Assembly (NCBI GenBank): GCA_964428055.1
Contig: CAYRWM010000006.1
Coordinates: 1-64,000, forward strand
Origin: CAYRWM01 sp964428055
GTDB lineage: Bacteria; Bacillota; Clostridia; Christensenellales; Christensenellaceae
Reading direction: 5' to 3'
Length of the DNA: 64,000 nucleotides
Numbering within the stretch: the first letter of the stretch is position 1; every line of letters begins with the position of its first letter. The notes under the pieces were generated by a model. The model had not been told where the DNA came from. It searched no databases and saw only the letters and a list, made by a program, of their open reading frames with translations. Shown piece after piece: positions 7,110-15,959 of the stretch. The position numbers and the translations under genes are program-made.

Positions 7110-8255
7110 TTAGTATTCGATATCTATCTTCTTGCCCTGCTTTGAAGAATCTTCCATTGCTTCCACAACAGCTGCTACTCTGTAGCCGTCTTCAAATGTT
7201 GCGCAGAGAGGATCGATATCCTTGTCGTTTACGATACAATCCAGGCAGTGTGCAAGGAGATTGATGTGTCCATGCTCCCATCCTGTGTTGTGTCCTGCAG
7301 GCCACCAAACATCCATGAACGGATGTCCGGGCTGCGTTACGGAAATCCTCTGCTGTCCGTTCAGTTCGGGGAAATCGGGGTTCTTAACGTCAACGATCAG
7401 ATGTGCAACATCTTCGAGGTTGAACGAGATCATTCCCTTTGTTCCGTAGATTTCCCAGAACAGCTCGTTCCATTTGCCGTAGCAAAGTGAACTGTTTTCC
7501 AGTGTTCCTGTCGCGCCGTTCGCAAACTCAACGAGAGCTGATACTCTGTCATCATGAGGTCTGCCGGGAACGTTCCTGACATCGCCGAAGATCGTTGCGA
7601 CTTCTGTGTTCATAAGGAATCTCGCCTGGTCGATCAGGTGCGTGCACAGACCCTGTGCATTACCGTCCTGATTCTGATACCATACAGCCGTTGCCGGAGC
7701 ATCCAGCGGGAGACCATATGACTGATGATATCTGCCGTAGAAGTGGATGATATCACCGATAGCACCCTTTCTGATGAGATCGTATGCCAGTCTAACAGAA
7801 GGCATGAATCTGTAGTTGTATGTTACAGCATTCTTTACGCCTGCCTTTTTAACAGCGTCAAGCATTCTCTTGCCGGCTGCCTTGCCTGCTACCATCGGCT
7901 TCTCGCAGATGATTGCTTTGCCTTTTTCAGCCGCATAGATACATGATTCCTCATGTGCTGCCATAACGTTGTCGACAACTTCTACGTCGGGATCATCGAT
8001 AACGGCCTTCCATCCTTCGTAGGCCTTCTCGAATCCGTATCTTGCTGCTGCGTTCTCAGCATTCGCAAGAGTCGTTGCACCTATTGCTACCAGTTCAGGT
8101 GAATAGTTTGATTCAAACAGATAGTCGATCTTCTTGTAAGCATTGGAATGAGCTTTGCCCATGAATCCTCTGCCGAGCATTCCGATCTTAACCTTTTTTC
8201 TTGGCGCGGTTGCGTCAAATGCACTGTAGCCAATGCCTTTTGCTTCTTCAGCCAT
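7110..8255 (-). CDS. Gfo/Idh/MocA family oxidoreductase
   Basis: NAD(P)-dependent sugar or sugar-derivative dehydrogenase, 381 residues. The Rossmann motif is GMLGRGFMGKAHSNA after a 20-residue leader; the family motif AIICEKPMVAG follows near residue 115. The C-terminal half is the substrate-binding alpha/beta domain. Clear GGAGG before the ATG at 8255. It is preceded by a cupin and followed, after a stable stem-loop, by the isomerase. Substrate unknown. Confidence 0.85.
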   Translation of the reverse strand: MAEEAKGIGYSAFDATAPRKKVKIGMLGRGFMGKAHSNAYKKIDYLFESNYSPELVAIGATTLANAENAAARYGFEKAYEGWKAVIDDPDVEVVDNVMAAHEESCIYAAEKGKAIICEKPMVAGKAAGKRMLDAVKKAGVKNAVTYNYRFMPSVRLAYDLIRKGAIGDIIHFYGRYHQSYGLPLDAPATAVWYQNQDGNAQGLCTHLIDQARFLMNTEVATIFGDVRNVPGRPHDDRVSALVEFANGATGTLENSSLCYGKWNELFWEIYGTKGMISFNLEDVAHLIVDVKNPDFPELNGQQRISVTQPGHPFMDVWWPAGHNTGWEHGHINLLAHCLDCIVNDKDIDPLCATFEDGYRVAAVVEAMEDSSKQGKKIDIEY

Positions 8256-8290
8256 TAATCTTTTCCTCCGATTGAGTATTTAACTGATTC

Positions 8291-8779
8291 TTATTCGTTG
8301 CCAGCTGCAGCGTCGCAAGCTTTTCCTTCGAACTTAGAATCGCCCCAGCAGTTCAGCTGCGGAACACCACCGCAGATTGCGAGGAATTCGCAGGGCTCGT
8401 CTGAGATCGTCTCTGCCATGTGGCTGTTGCCATAGTGCATGAGAAGAGCTTCGTTCGGGCCAACTTCGTATACGTTCTGTTCGCCGTCAGCATACTCGAT
8501 CGTCATCTTGAGTTTGCCCTTGATTACATAGTAATATTCTTCTGCTGTTGCATGGGGATGAAGTCCGCAGATCGCGCCTGCATCCAGTTTGCACCAGTTG
8601 CAGAACAGCATTGTGGAATCGAAATCATCCGGATATCCGGGAACGGGGCAGTCGGGGTCTTTGCCCAGTACTACTGCAACGTCCATATGTCCTCTTCCGG
8701 CGTTGAAGCCTTCACCGCTTACAACGTTTCCGTCTTTAATGGCCTGTTCTACGCCTCTTAAGATATTCTTTTTACCCAT
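8291..8779 (-). CDS. cupin-domain protein
   Basis: A 162-residue single cupin. Motif 1 shows CGLHPHATAEEYYYVIKGK, with two His and Glu as probable metal ligands; motif 2 shows EALLMHYGNSHMAE. AGGAGG precedes the ATG at 8779. It is the first enzyme gene after the importer's binding protein. The role is probably binding or isomerising a sugar or sugar acid. It differs clearly from the terminal cupin at 3051-3458. Confidence 0.75.
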   Translation of the reverse strand: MGKKNILRGVEQAIKDGNVVSGEGFNAGRGHMDVAVVLGKDPDCPVPGYPDDFDSTMLFCNWCKLDAGAICGLHPHATAEEYYYVIKGKLKMTIEYADGEQNVYEVGPNEALLMHYGNSHMAETISDEPCEFLAICGGVPQLNCWGDSKFEGKACDAAAGNE

Positions 8780-8845
8780 AATACTAGCCTCCTATGTGGT
8801 ATTTTTTATAAAACTGTTTATACACAACCAGACATTCCGCTTACC

Positions 8846-8986
8846 TTTACGTAAACATCAACGTCCGACCATGTTTGTATTCAATTTTGGTTGTCTTATT
8901 AAGTCCCTAATAATTATGCCGTTATTTTGAATTGTTTGCCTTTAATGATTGTTCCCGTATCCGGCGGAATGATCCGCCGGATACGG
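8846..8986 (-). other. intergenic region with 14-bp stem-loop
   Basis: In the 247-bp gap after the binding-protein gene, 8955-8968 pairs perfectly with 8973-8986 (14 bp, 4-base loop). A T-tract is lacking on the minus strand, so it probably protects the 3' end of the importer mRNA or attenuates partly. The gap also holds a small palindrome, TTTACGTAAA (8846-8855). No gene is seen here. Confidence 0.6.
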
Positions 8987-9026
8987 TTTGGATTAGGTTG
9001 TTCTAATCAGTAGCATTGAGCTCAGA

Positions 9027-10301
9027 CTACTCAGCCTTTGCAGAGTTGAGGTCGAGCTGTGCCTGCCAATCAGGATCCTGCTCAGAAGCTTCGGGCATGT
9101 TCGGAACATCAATTCCGGTCTTGCCTTCTTCAACCCACTTCAGATAGTTCTCTGTATCCTTGTAGGGGAGAGCTGAAACCTTGCCGACTGTGTTAGAGTC
9201 GATTGTTACAGACGGAGCCTTGACGTATCTCGGGAAGTCTACTCCTGTGAGATAGCAAACGATCTGCTGATATACGATCTCGCCTTCAGCTGTTGCCGGG
9301 CATGAGATTGTCATGAGGTGATCATTTGTCTCGATCTCTTTGATCGTCTCTTCGTAACCGTTCTCTGTGCAGACATAGTACTGTTTCGGAGCCTTATCGA
9401 TGACTTTTCTTACACCGACCATGATGGGCTCATTCTGGCAGATTACGCAGTCAAATTCGCCGCCGGTCTTAGCCATAGCGTCTTCCATAACTGTGATTGC
9501 CTGGTCTGTTGCCCACTGTGCTGTCTGGTTGTAAACAACGTTCTCATCAAATACCTGCTGTACTGTCTTGCCTGTCAGATCGCCGTACTCCTGGAGGAAT
9601 CCGAATCTCATCAGCTCAACTGTACCCTGGCCGTAAGCACCTTCAACCATGACGAACTTCGCGTTTGCGGGATCTTCGAGGTTGTTGTATGCCCAATCAG
9701 CCCAGCCAACACCGCATGCGTACCAGTCGCATGAGCAGGAGCCTGTAACGGACGGACGAACATCGGGAAGAGTCGTAACGAAGAAGATCGGGATATTAGC
9801 CTCAGCTGCAAGGTCAGCGCACTCAGCGCCGTTTGCACCTGTAACGTCGTTCAGAACGATGACGTCGACCTTAGCCGCGATCATGTCCTTAACGTTGTTT
9901 GTCTCGGTCTTGATGTTGTAGTCAGAAGTTGCCTTCTTGATTTCCCAACCAGCCTTCTTTGCGAGAGCTTCGAATACATTGTATGACTGCTGATAGTAGA
10001 TATCGGGACCAGATACGATGTAACCGATTACTGTGCCTTCAGTTCCAGCGGGATCAATGTCCGGATATACGCCTTCAACAGTTTCTGCTGCGGGCTCTTC
10101 TGCTGCGGGCTCTTCTGCTGCGGGTTCTTCCGCTGCGGGCTCTTCAGCTGCCGGTTCTGCCGCGGGCTCTTCAGCTGCGGGTTCTTCTGCTGCGGGAGCT
10201 TCAGCTGCCGGTTCTTCCGTTGCGGGAGCTTCCTCGGAGCAGCCTGCGAACAGTGCCATTACGAGCACTACTGCAAGAACTACGAGTAAGATTTTTTTCA
10301 T
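9027..10301 (-). CDS. sugar ABC importer substrate-binding lipoprotein
   Basis: Extracellular lipoprotein that captures a sugar for the adjacent permease/ATPase. The signal peptide ends in lipobox LFAGC (Cys21). A linker of tandem Glu-Glu-Pro-Ala-Ala units (about residues 29-72) follows, then a periplasmic-binding-protein fold of the ribose/galactose type (GYIVSGPDIYYQQSYN onward). AAGGAG upstream of the ATG. The ligand cannot be inferred. The gene is third in its operon, after the ATPase and permease, and is followed by a strong stem-loop. Confidence 0.88.
   Translation of the reverse strand: MKKILLVVLAVVLVMALFAGCSEEAPATEEPAAEAPAAEEPAAEEPAAEPAAEEPAAEEPAAEEPAAEEPAAETVEGVYPDIDPAGTEGTVIGYIVSGPDIYYQQSYNVFEALAKKAGWEIKKATSDYNIKTETNNVKDMIAAKVDVIVLNDVTGANGAECADLAAEANIPIFFVTTLPDVRPSVTGSCSCDWYACGVGWADWAYNNLEDPANAKFVMVEGAYGQGTVELMRFGFLQEYGDLTGKTVQQVFDENVVYNQTAQWATDQAITVMEDAMAKTGGEFDCVICQNEPIMVGVRKVIDKAPKQYYVCTENGYEETIKEIETNDHLMTISCPATAEGEIVYQQIVCYLTGVDFPRYVKAPSVTIDSNTVGKVSALPYKDTENYLKWVEEGKTGIDVPNMPEASEQDPDWQAQLDLNSAKAE
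10083..10217 (-). repeat. 15-bp tandem repeat encoding EEPAA linker
   Basis: The DNA coding for residues 29-73 of the binding protein is an imperfect 15-bp tandem array, one unit per pentapeptide, with at least one shortened unit (EPAA). It is a spacer between lipid anchor and binding domain and likely varies in copy number. It also produces a long Ala-Gly-Ser frame on the plus strand that is not a gene. Confidence 0.85.
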
Positions 10302-10389
10302 TTTCTTTCTCCTTCTTTTTTTTTGTCTCTTTGGGACATTTTATTGTTCTTTTAGAGAACAAAGTCTCTAAACTTTAATATCCTTTTAA

Positions 10390-11367
10390 TTATTTCTCAG
10401 CCTTGATCTGGTTGAGGAACACGGCGCCGATTATGATGCAGCCCGTGACAACGTACTGCGTGAACGTCGAAACGCCGACGATGTTCAGTGAGTTCGAGAT
10501 GATGCCCATCCAGATGGCGCCTATCATCGCGCCCAGAACTGAACCTTTACCGCCGCTCATCGCCGTGCCGCCGACAACTGCTGCTGCGATAGCATTTATT
10601 TCAAGGTTGCCGCCGATGGTCGGGTTGCCGACCTCCGTCCTTGACAGCATCAGTATCGAAGCCAGAGCTACCAGTACGCCGTTGATGACGTATGTCTTAA
10701 GCTTGAAGTTCTTGACGTTGATACCGGAGAGGAACGACGCGTTCGGGTTGTCGCCTACCGCGAACAGCCAGCGGCCGAATCTTGAGTACTTGAATATCAG
10801 ATAGAAGATTATGACGACCGCGATCATTATGTAGACCATGAGAGGCAGCGTTAAGAATCGGATCTCAGCAGCCCATCCGAACTGACCGTTGATCGGGAAC
10901 TCCGCTCCTGAAGTGGAAATATACGCGAGTCCTTTGTATATCGTCATGAATGCGACCGAGACTATGAACGGTTCCATCTTTGACCTTGATATGAGCAGGC
11001 CCATGAGTGTGCTCATGCCTATGCAGACCAGCGGTCCTAAGATCAAAGCCAGTATCATGCCCTGCATGGTGTTGTCATACATAAGTCCTGCCATGAGACA
11101 GCATATGAACGATACCTGGTTACCTATCGACAGGTCGATGCCGCCTGCGATCATGACCATCGCCATGCCTATAGCGAGTATGATCGGTATGGACAACTGC
11201 TCTGTCAGGTTCGCTACATTGTACGGCGTCGCGAAGTTAGGTGCGATTATGCTTATGATTACAATGTAGATGACCAGGCCGATGAGCAGATAGGCCAGTT
11301 CATTGCTCATGAACTTTGCGAAGCCGTTCTGCTTCTTGGCAGTTTCAACTAGATTCTTTTCACTCAT
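10390..11367 (-). CDS. sugar ABC importer permease (RbsC-type)
   Basis: Inner-membrane permease of the ribose/xylose BPD_transp_2 family, 325 residues with about nine hydrophobic segments. The family signature GGIDLSIG is near residue 75 and GGTAMSGGKGS near residue 270. GGGAGG precedes the ATG; the gene overlaps the upstream ATPase by 8 bp, indicating translational coupling. It pairs with the ATPase at 11360-12868 and the binding protein at 9027-10301. Confidence 0.9.
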   Translation of the reverse strand: MSEKNLVETAKKQNGFAKFMSNELAYLLIGLVIYIVIISIIAPNFATPYNVANLTEQLSIPIILAIGMAMVMIAGGIDLSIGNQVSFICCLMAGLMYDNTMQGMILALILGPLVCIGMSTLMGLLISRSKMEPFIVSVAFMTIYKGLAYISTSGAEFPINGQFGWAAEIRFLTLPLMVYIMIAVVIIFYLIFKYSRFGRWLFAVGDNPNASFLSGINVKNFKLKTYVINGVLVALASILMLSRTEVGNPTIGGNLEINAIAAAVVGGTAMSGGKGSVLGAMIGAIWMGIISNSLNIVGVSTFTQYVVTGCIIIGAVFLNQIKAEK

Positions 11368-12868
11368 TTGTAGTACCTCCCAAAGCTATATCAAGGATCC
11401 TCTCCTGTTCGATCTCATCGCCCGTAACTTCGGCAACGATCCTCGTATCCTTCATTATGTAAACCCTGTCACTCATCGATATGACCTCAGGCATATCGGA
11501 TGAGAGCATTACGATTGCCTTGCCGTTCTTGGCAAGCTGCGTCATCAAAGCATATATGTCCTGCTTTGCGCCGACATCAACGCCACGGGTCGGCTCATCG
11601 AAGATGTAGACATCGCCGTCGGTCAGCAACCACCTTGAGAAAGCGACCTTCTGCTGGTTTCCGCCCGACAGTCTGCTCACGAGCTGATTGGGTCCCGTGC
11701 ACTTGGTCTTGAGTTCATCGATATACTTCTTTGCGCTCTTGTAATCATATTTGGGACTGATGAACTTCATGTTCTGCTTTGAAGTATTCGCGAGTATCGT
11801 ATTTAAGGATATCTTCTCATTAACGCACAGACCTGCCATCTGCCTGTCCTCGTGCAGGAAGTTGATACCGTTCTTAATGGCCTGGGCAGGAGAATCATTC
11901 TTGACCTCCTTGCCGTTGACGAAGAACTTGCCGGAAGTCTTCTTCGCACCGCCCATGATGAGCTCCGCCATCTCGGTACGGCCTGCGCCGACCAGACCGG
12001 AGAATCCTACGATCTCGCCTCTTTTGGCATAGAATGATACGTCATTTACTCCGGGGCCGCTTAAGTGTTCGACTCTGAACACCTCTTCGCCGATCTCGGC
12101 TTTTTCCTTGTTATAGAATTCGGAAGCATCACGTCCGACCATATCCCTTATGATCTGTGCTTCATCGAATGCGGCAATCTTTTTGTCATAAGTGGATATC
12201 TTGCGTCCGTCTCTTAAGATCGTGACGCGGTCGGCTATCGAAAAGACCTCTTCGAGATGGTGGGAGATGTATATGATGCCTACACCTTCGTCCTTAAGGT
12301 TCTGAATGACATCTTTCAGCTGTTCGACTTCGTGAACACTGAAGGACGATGTCGGCTCATCCATGATCATTATCTTGGCTTCCTTTATGAAAGCTTTTGC
12401 GATCTCGACGAACTTCTGCTGAGCCGAACTCAGTGTATTGACCGTTGCGTTCGGGTTGATCCCGCTGATACCGAGATTATCGAATATCTCCAGAGTGCGC
12501 TTTATCATCGCTTTTCTGTCGATGCTCCCCCTCTTCATGATCTCGTTGCCTATGAAGAGATTCTCGAATACCTTCATGTGAGGCATGTAGGTGTGCTCCT
12601 GGTAAACCGTCTGTATACCCAGTTCGCTTGAAAGTCGAGGGTTCAGCTTTTCTTTGATCTCCTTGCCGTCGATTATGATCCTGCCGCTGTCCGGCTGATA
12701 CGCGCCCGATAGGATCTTGATAAAAGTCGATTTGCCGGCACCGTTCTCACCGCATAAACAGTTAGCCTCGCCGGCATACAGGTCAAAGTCAAAATCAGAA
12801 AAAACTTTTATCCCCGAAAAGGATTTAGAAACATCGAATATTTCCAATACTTTCCTTGCTTCGCTCAT
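11360..12868 (-). CDS. sugar ABC importer ATPase, two domains (RbsA-type)
   Basis: A 502-residue double ATPase. Domain 1 has Walker A CGENGAGKSTF, signature LSSAQQKF and Walker B IMIMDEPTS. Domain 2 lacks a true Walker A (GLVGAGRTE), as usual for the class, but keeps signature LSGGNQQKVAFS and FDEPTRGVD. It powers sugar import with the permease. First gene of the operon, about 35 bases after the predicted start of transcription. Confidence 0.92.
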   Translation of the reverse strand: MSEARKVLEIFDVSKSFSGIKVFSDFDFDLYAGEANCLCGENGAGKSTFIKILSGAYQPDSGRIIIDGKEIKEKLNPRLSSELGIQTVYQEHTYMPHMKVFENLFIGNEIMKRGSIDRKAMIKRTLEIFDNLGISGINPNATVNTLSSAQQKFVEIAKAFIKEAKIMIMDEPTSSFSVHEVEQLKDVIQNLKDEGVGIIYISHHLEEVFSIADRVTILRDGRKISTYDKKIAAFDEAQIIRDMVGRDASEFYNKEKAEIGEEVFRVEHLSGPGVNDVSFYAKRGEIVGFSGLVGAGRTEMAELIMGGAKKTSGKFFVNGKEVKNDSPAQAIKNGINFLHEDRQMAGLCVNEKISLNTILANTSKQNMKFISPKYDYKSAKKYIDELKTKCTGPNQLVSRLSGGNQQKVAFSRWLLTDGDVYIFDEPTRGVDVGAKQDIYALMTQLAKNGKAIVMLSSDMPEVISMSDRVYIMKDTRIVAEVTGDEIEQERILDIALGGTTNE

Positions 12869-12908
12869 GGCCTTTTTCCTTTCCTGTTATTTAGTAACCG
12901 AAAACAAT

Positions 12909-12937
12909 AATATAATACGCAAACCTCAAACGGACAA
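12909..12937 (-). promoter_or_regulatory. predicted promoter of first importer operon
   Basis: On the minus strand TTGTCC (12932-12937) and TATATT (12909-12914) are spaced by 17 bp, and the importer ATPase starts 40 bp downstream. Match to consensus is moderate, so the promoter may need help or be tightly regulated. Confidence 0.5.
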
Positions 12938-13016
12938 ACCTTTCCCGCTTGAGTCTTAAAACCATATTGAGTTTTCGATCTATACATATCGGCATGTACT
13001 AATGTGGTGGATTGCT

Positions 13017-13034
13017 TGCGTTCACGTGCACGCA
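13017..13034. promoter_or_regulatory. candidate LacI operator
   Basis: TGCGTTCACGTGCACGCA is an 18-bp palindrome with one mismatched pair and no spacer, the form of many LacI-family operators. It lies between the LacI gene and the importer operon, about 80 bp upstream of the predicted -35. Assigning it to the neighbouring LacI protein is inference. Confidence 0.45.
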
Positions 13035-13087
13035 CATGCCAAAAACAACAATTCGGATCAAACTGCCCTGCTTATAACTGCCTGGCT

Positions 13088-14140
13088 CTAGTAGTCCTCT
13101 TCCCTGATCTCTTTCAACATAACTGCCAGATCGGTATGCACTATCTGTGTTTCCGGATCTTCGTTATTGGCCAGTTTTCTTGAAAGGATCGTAAGGGCTT
13201 TATAGCCCTGCTCACGCGGCGCCTGATAGATCGTAGCATAAATGACATTGCTATTCATCATCCGGTTTATGCTTCTGCTCATATCAGGACCTATAACTAT
13301 TATATCACCTAATCTCTCCGCGTCAACAACTGCTTTTGCAGTTGCAGTGAGACCGGTTGTAGTCGTAAGATAAATCCCTTTCAGATCTCTGTGTTCTTCA
13401 ATGAGCTTTTTCGTTATATCATACGCAACGCTCTGCTTTTCGCTGTACTCATACGGACCTATAAGTTTCAGTTCAGTACCGCTGCCCGTGAAATAGGATT
13501 CAAAACCTTTTGCACGCTCACTCATTGAAGGAGAATCCTTGTATCCCGTCAGGATAGCCACCTTGCCTTTCCTGCCGACAAACTTTGCAAGCAGCTCTCC
13601 TGCCACACGACCCGCTTTTATCGAATCCTCCCCCACATAGCATATTCTTTTACTATGTGGAGCATCATTATTAACTGTCACTACCGGTATGCCCTTTTCA
13701 GCAAGCATATCAATGTACGGCGTGACCTTTTCATTATTTGACGGCACGACTATCACACCGTCATAATCCTTTTCAGATATATCTTCTAGGATACGAATCT
13801 GTCTGTTCCAGTCTCCGACATCCTTGGTGTGGATAAAATCCACATCGACATCTGCGCCGGCCTTAGTCATTTCCTCCGACGCTTCCCTGATTCCCTTTGC
13901 GATTATTGAAAAGAAATACCTGGGGTTTGCCGGAAGCACTGCAGCTATACTTAAATGATGCTGCATGACCAGCGCTCTGGCTATACTGTTAGGGATATAC
14001 CCCATCTCTTCGGCAAAAGACAGAATCATTTCCTTTGTTTTGGGATCGATCCTTCCCCTGTCATGCAATGCTCTGTCTACTGTACCTCTTGATACACCGA
14101 GCGCTTCAGAAATATCTTTTATGGTTATCCTTTTTGCCAA
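13088..14140 (-). CDS. LacI-family transcriptional regulator
   Basis: A 350-residue regulator. The N-terminal helix-turn-helix and hinge helix are evident (ITIKDISEALGVSRGTVDRAL, then IPNSIARALV); the rest is a periplasmic-binding-protein-like sugar sensor. It starts at TTG (14140); the SD is weak. It lies between tpiA and the importer operon in the same direction and is most likely its regulator, responding to the imported sugar or a derivative. Confidence 0.88.
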   Translation of the reverse strand: MAKRITIKDISEALGVSRGTVDRALHDRGRIDPKTKEMILSFAEEMGYIPNSIARALVMQHHLSIAAVLPANPRYFFSIIAKGIREASEEMTKAGADVDVDFIHTKDVGDWNRQIRILEDISEKDYDGVIVVPSNNEKVTPYIDMLAEKGIPVVTVNNDAPHSKRICYVGEDSIKAGRVAGELLAKFVGRKGKVAILTGYKDSPSMSERAKGFESYFTGSGTELKLIGPYEYSEKQSVAYDITKKLIEEHRDLKGIYLTTTTGLTATAKAVVDAERLGDIIVIGPDMSRSINRMMNSNVIYATIYQAPREQGYKALTILSRKLANNEDPETQIVHTDLAVMLKEIREEDY

Positions 14141-14173
14141 CTGACTGTATCTTCTCTTTTAGAAGTCTTTATT

Positions 14174-14222
14174 ATTATAATTGCGTTTGCCGAAGCAGGC
14201 AATCTGTACATGAAACGTTTTT
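14174..14222 (-). promoter_or_regulatory. promoter and possible operator of first LacI gene
   Basis: TTGCCT (14197-14202) and perfect TATAAT (14174-14179) on the minus strand, 17-bp spacer. An inverted TTGCC/GGCAA pair overlaps the -35. Just upstream, TGAAACGTTTTT (14211-14222) is a near-palindrome of LacI-operator type. Confidence 0.6.
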
Positions 14223-14284
14223 AATAAAATAAAATTAATTTCATATCCTTATGCCTGCCAGGACAAATAAATGAAAGAAATCTC

Positions 14285-15037
14285 TCAGCCTATAACATGT
14301 ACTATCTTCGAGAATTTCAATGCATCCAGACTTGCTCCGCCTATGAGACCGCCATCGATATCGCTCATACCCAGCAGTTCAGAAGCATTCGCATCATTCA
14401 TACTGCCGCCGTAAAGTATCCTTACGCTGTCAGCCGCTCCGCCGAACATATCGCGGACAGTCGCTCTTATCATCTTGATCGTCTCGTTTGCATCACCCGA
14501 TGAAGCTGTCATTCCTGTACCGATAGCCCATATAGGTTCATAGGCTATTACTACATCCTCCATCTGGCCTGCTATAAGACCGTTTAAGGCAAGCCTTACC
14601 TGCATCGAAACAAATGAATCAGTTACACCGCGTTCGCGCTGTGAAAGATCCTCACCGACACATATGATGGGCTTAAGGCCGCTTTTAAGAAGAGCTTTCA
14701 CCTTGTTGTTGACGCCCTCATCTGTCTCGCCGAAATACTGCCTGCGCTCTGAATGTCCCACTATTACATATTCAACATTGAATGCTTTCAGCATATCGCA
14801 CGAAATCTCGCCCGTAAAGGCTCCTTTTTCATGCCAGTCAACATTCTGCGCCGCAAGCTTGACATTTGAACCGGCAAGAACTTTGCTCGCCGCATCCAGA
14901 CTTATAAAAGGCGGGGCAACAACGACTTCATTATCGCTGTCCTCTGCCATTGATTTGATATTGATCAAAAGTTCAGTAGTAGCAGCCGGACCGTTGTTCA
15001 TCTTCCAGTTGCCGGCCAACATGACTCTTCTCTTCAT
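14285..15037 (-). CDS. tpiA: triosephosphate isomerase
   Basis: Interconverts glyceraldehyde 3-phosphate and dihydroxyacetone phosphate. Complete at 250 residues, with AGNWKMN (catalytic Lys), VGHSERR (catalytic His), AYEPIWAIGTG (catalytic Glu) and the phosphate loop YGGSMN. It is the last gene of the microcompartment operon, after a DeoC aldolase whose reaction makes glyceraldehyde 3-phosphate, so it would channel that product into glycolysis. A housekeeping copy would be expected elsewhere. Confidence 0.95.
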   Translation of the reverse strand: MKRRVMLAGNWKMNNGPAATTELLINIKSMAEDSDNEVVVAPPFISLDAASKVLAGSNVKLAAQNVDWHEKGAFTGEISCDMLKAFNVEYVIVGHSERRQYFGETDEGVNNKVKALLKSGLKPIICVGEDLSQRERGVTDSFVSMQVRLALNGLIAGQMEDVVIAYEPIWAIGTGMTASSGDANETIKMIRATVRDMFGGAADSVRILYGGSMNDANASELLGMSDIDGGLIGGASLDALKFSKIVHVIG

Positions 15038-15061
15038 TTGATATCCTCAGTAAAGTGTTTA

Positions 15062-15091
15062 AGCGGCATGCCTTTTATACGGCATGCCGCT
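15062..15091 (-). other. intergenic stem-loop deoC-tpiA
   Basis: Perfect 11-bp stem AGCGGCATGCC (15062-15072) with GGCATGCCGCT (15081-15091), no T-tract on the minus strand. It is probably an mRNA processing or stability element inside the operon. Confidence 0.55.
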
Positions 15092-15105
15092 CTTAAACTG
15101 TTTTA

Positions 15106-15936
15106 TTAATAGCTCTGCTTTGTTATAACAACATTGCCCGAAGGACATGTTCTCTGGCATGCGCCGCAGTTTATGCAGACATGACCAGTGGCACTCTTGC
15201 CTTCTACGATTGAAACACCGTTGGATGTGCCGAGCCTTGATGCTCCGGCTTTTATCATCTTTACAGCGTCCTCGTATGTCTTGACACCGCCTGATGCCTT
15301 GACACCCATGTCGGGACCAACCGTCTGTCTCATGAGACGGACATCCTCTTCCTTTGCGCCGCCTGTGGAGAAACCTGTTGAGGTCTTCACGAAGTGAGCA
15401 CCTGCAAGTTTGCTGACCGTGCAGGCCTTGACTTTTTCTTCGTCAGTCAGGAGACATGTCTCGATAATGACTTTGACGAGAGCACGGCCCTTTGCAGCTG
15501 CGACTACGCCTTCGATGTCTCTCTTTACGAGATTCCAGTTCTTAGACTTGATCGCGCCGACATTGATGACCATGTCAACTTCCTTTGCACCCGCGTTTAC
15601 AGCATTCAGCGTTTCAGCTGCCTTAGACTCGGGATCCATGGCACCCAGAGGGAAACCTACAACACAGCAAGGTGTTACGCCGCTGCCGCTGAGCTGCTCA
15701 GCAACAAACTTAATGTAACCGGTGTTAACGCATACGCTGGCGAAATGATATTTCTTGGCTTCATCGCAGACTTTCCTTATATCATCTTCGGAAGCTGCAG
15801 CCTTAAGAAGTGTATGGTCAATGTACTTAGCCATTGATGCAGGAGAAAGATCTCCGTCGACCGCTCCGCCGGACGCTCCGCCCATTCTGCGGAGGACTTC
15901 TTCTGTGACTTCTTTTACAATACTGTTAATATCCAT
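15106..15936 (-). CDS. deoC: deoxyribose-phosphate aldolase, BMC-targeted, Fe-S tail
   Basis: Cleaves 2-deoxyribose 5-phosphate (or a similar deoxy-sugar phosphate) to glyceraldehyde 3-phosphate plus acetaldehyde. Residues 1-19 form an amphipathic helix (MDINSIVKEVTEEVLRRMG) followed by a Gly/Ala linker, typical of a microcompartment encapsulation peptide. The TIM barrel keeps Asp121, the Schiff-base Lys184 (FVKTSTGF) and Lys213 (VKASGGVKT). Oddly, residues 254-264 form CxxCxxCxxxCP, a complete 4Fe-4S ligand set that ordinary DeoC lacks. The 276-residue length reflects both extensions. It lies next to tpiA and a zinc dehydrogenase. Confidence 0.9.
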   Translation of the reverse strand: MDINSIVKEVTEEVLRRMGGASGGAVDGDLSPASMAKYIDHTLLKAAASEDDIRKVCDEAKKYHFASVCVNTGYIKFVAEQLSGSGVTPCCVVGFPLGAMDPESKAAETLNAVNAGAKEVDMVINVGAIKSKNWNLVKRDIEGVVAAAKGRALVKVIIETCLLTDEEKVKACTVSKLAGAHFVKTSTGFSTGGAKEEDVRLMRQTVGPDMGVKASGGVKTYEDAVKMIKAGASRLGTSNGVSIVEGKSATGHVCINCGACQRTCPSGNVVITKQSY

Positions 15937-15959
15937 ATCTATGTCCTCTCTGCGGTTAC

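Noticed and set aside
10033..10371. Long plus-strand frame of Ala-Gly-Ser repeats
   Set aside because: It is the antisense reading of the EEPAA linker of the binding lipoprotein, with no ribosome site or own promoter.
2668..13034. Shared 11-mer GTGCACGCACA near hicA and near the importer operon
   Set aside because: In each place it belongs to a different structure (tandem repeat versus palindrome); two copies in 64 kb of this composition can be chance.
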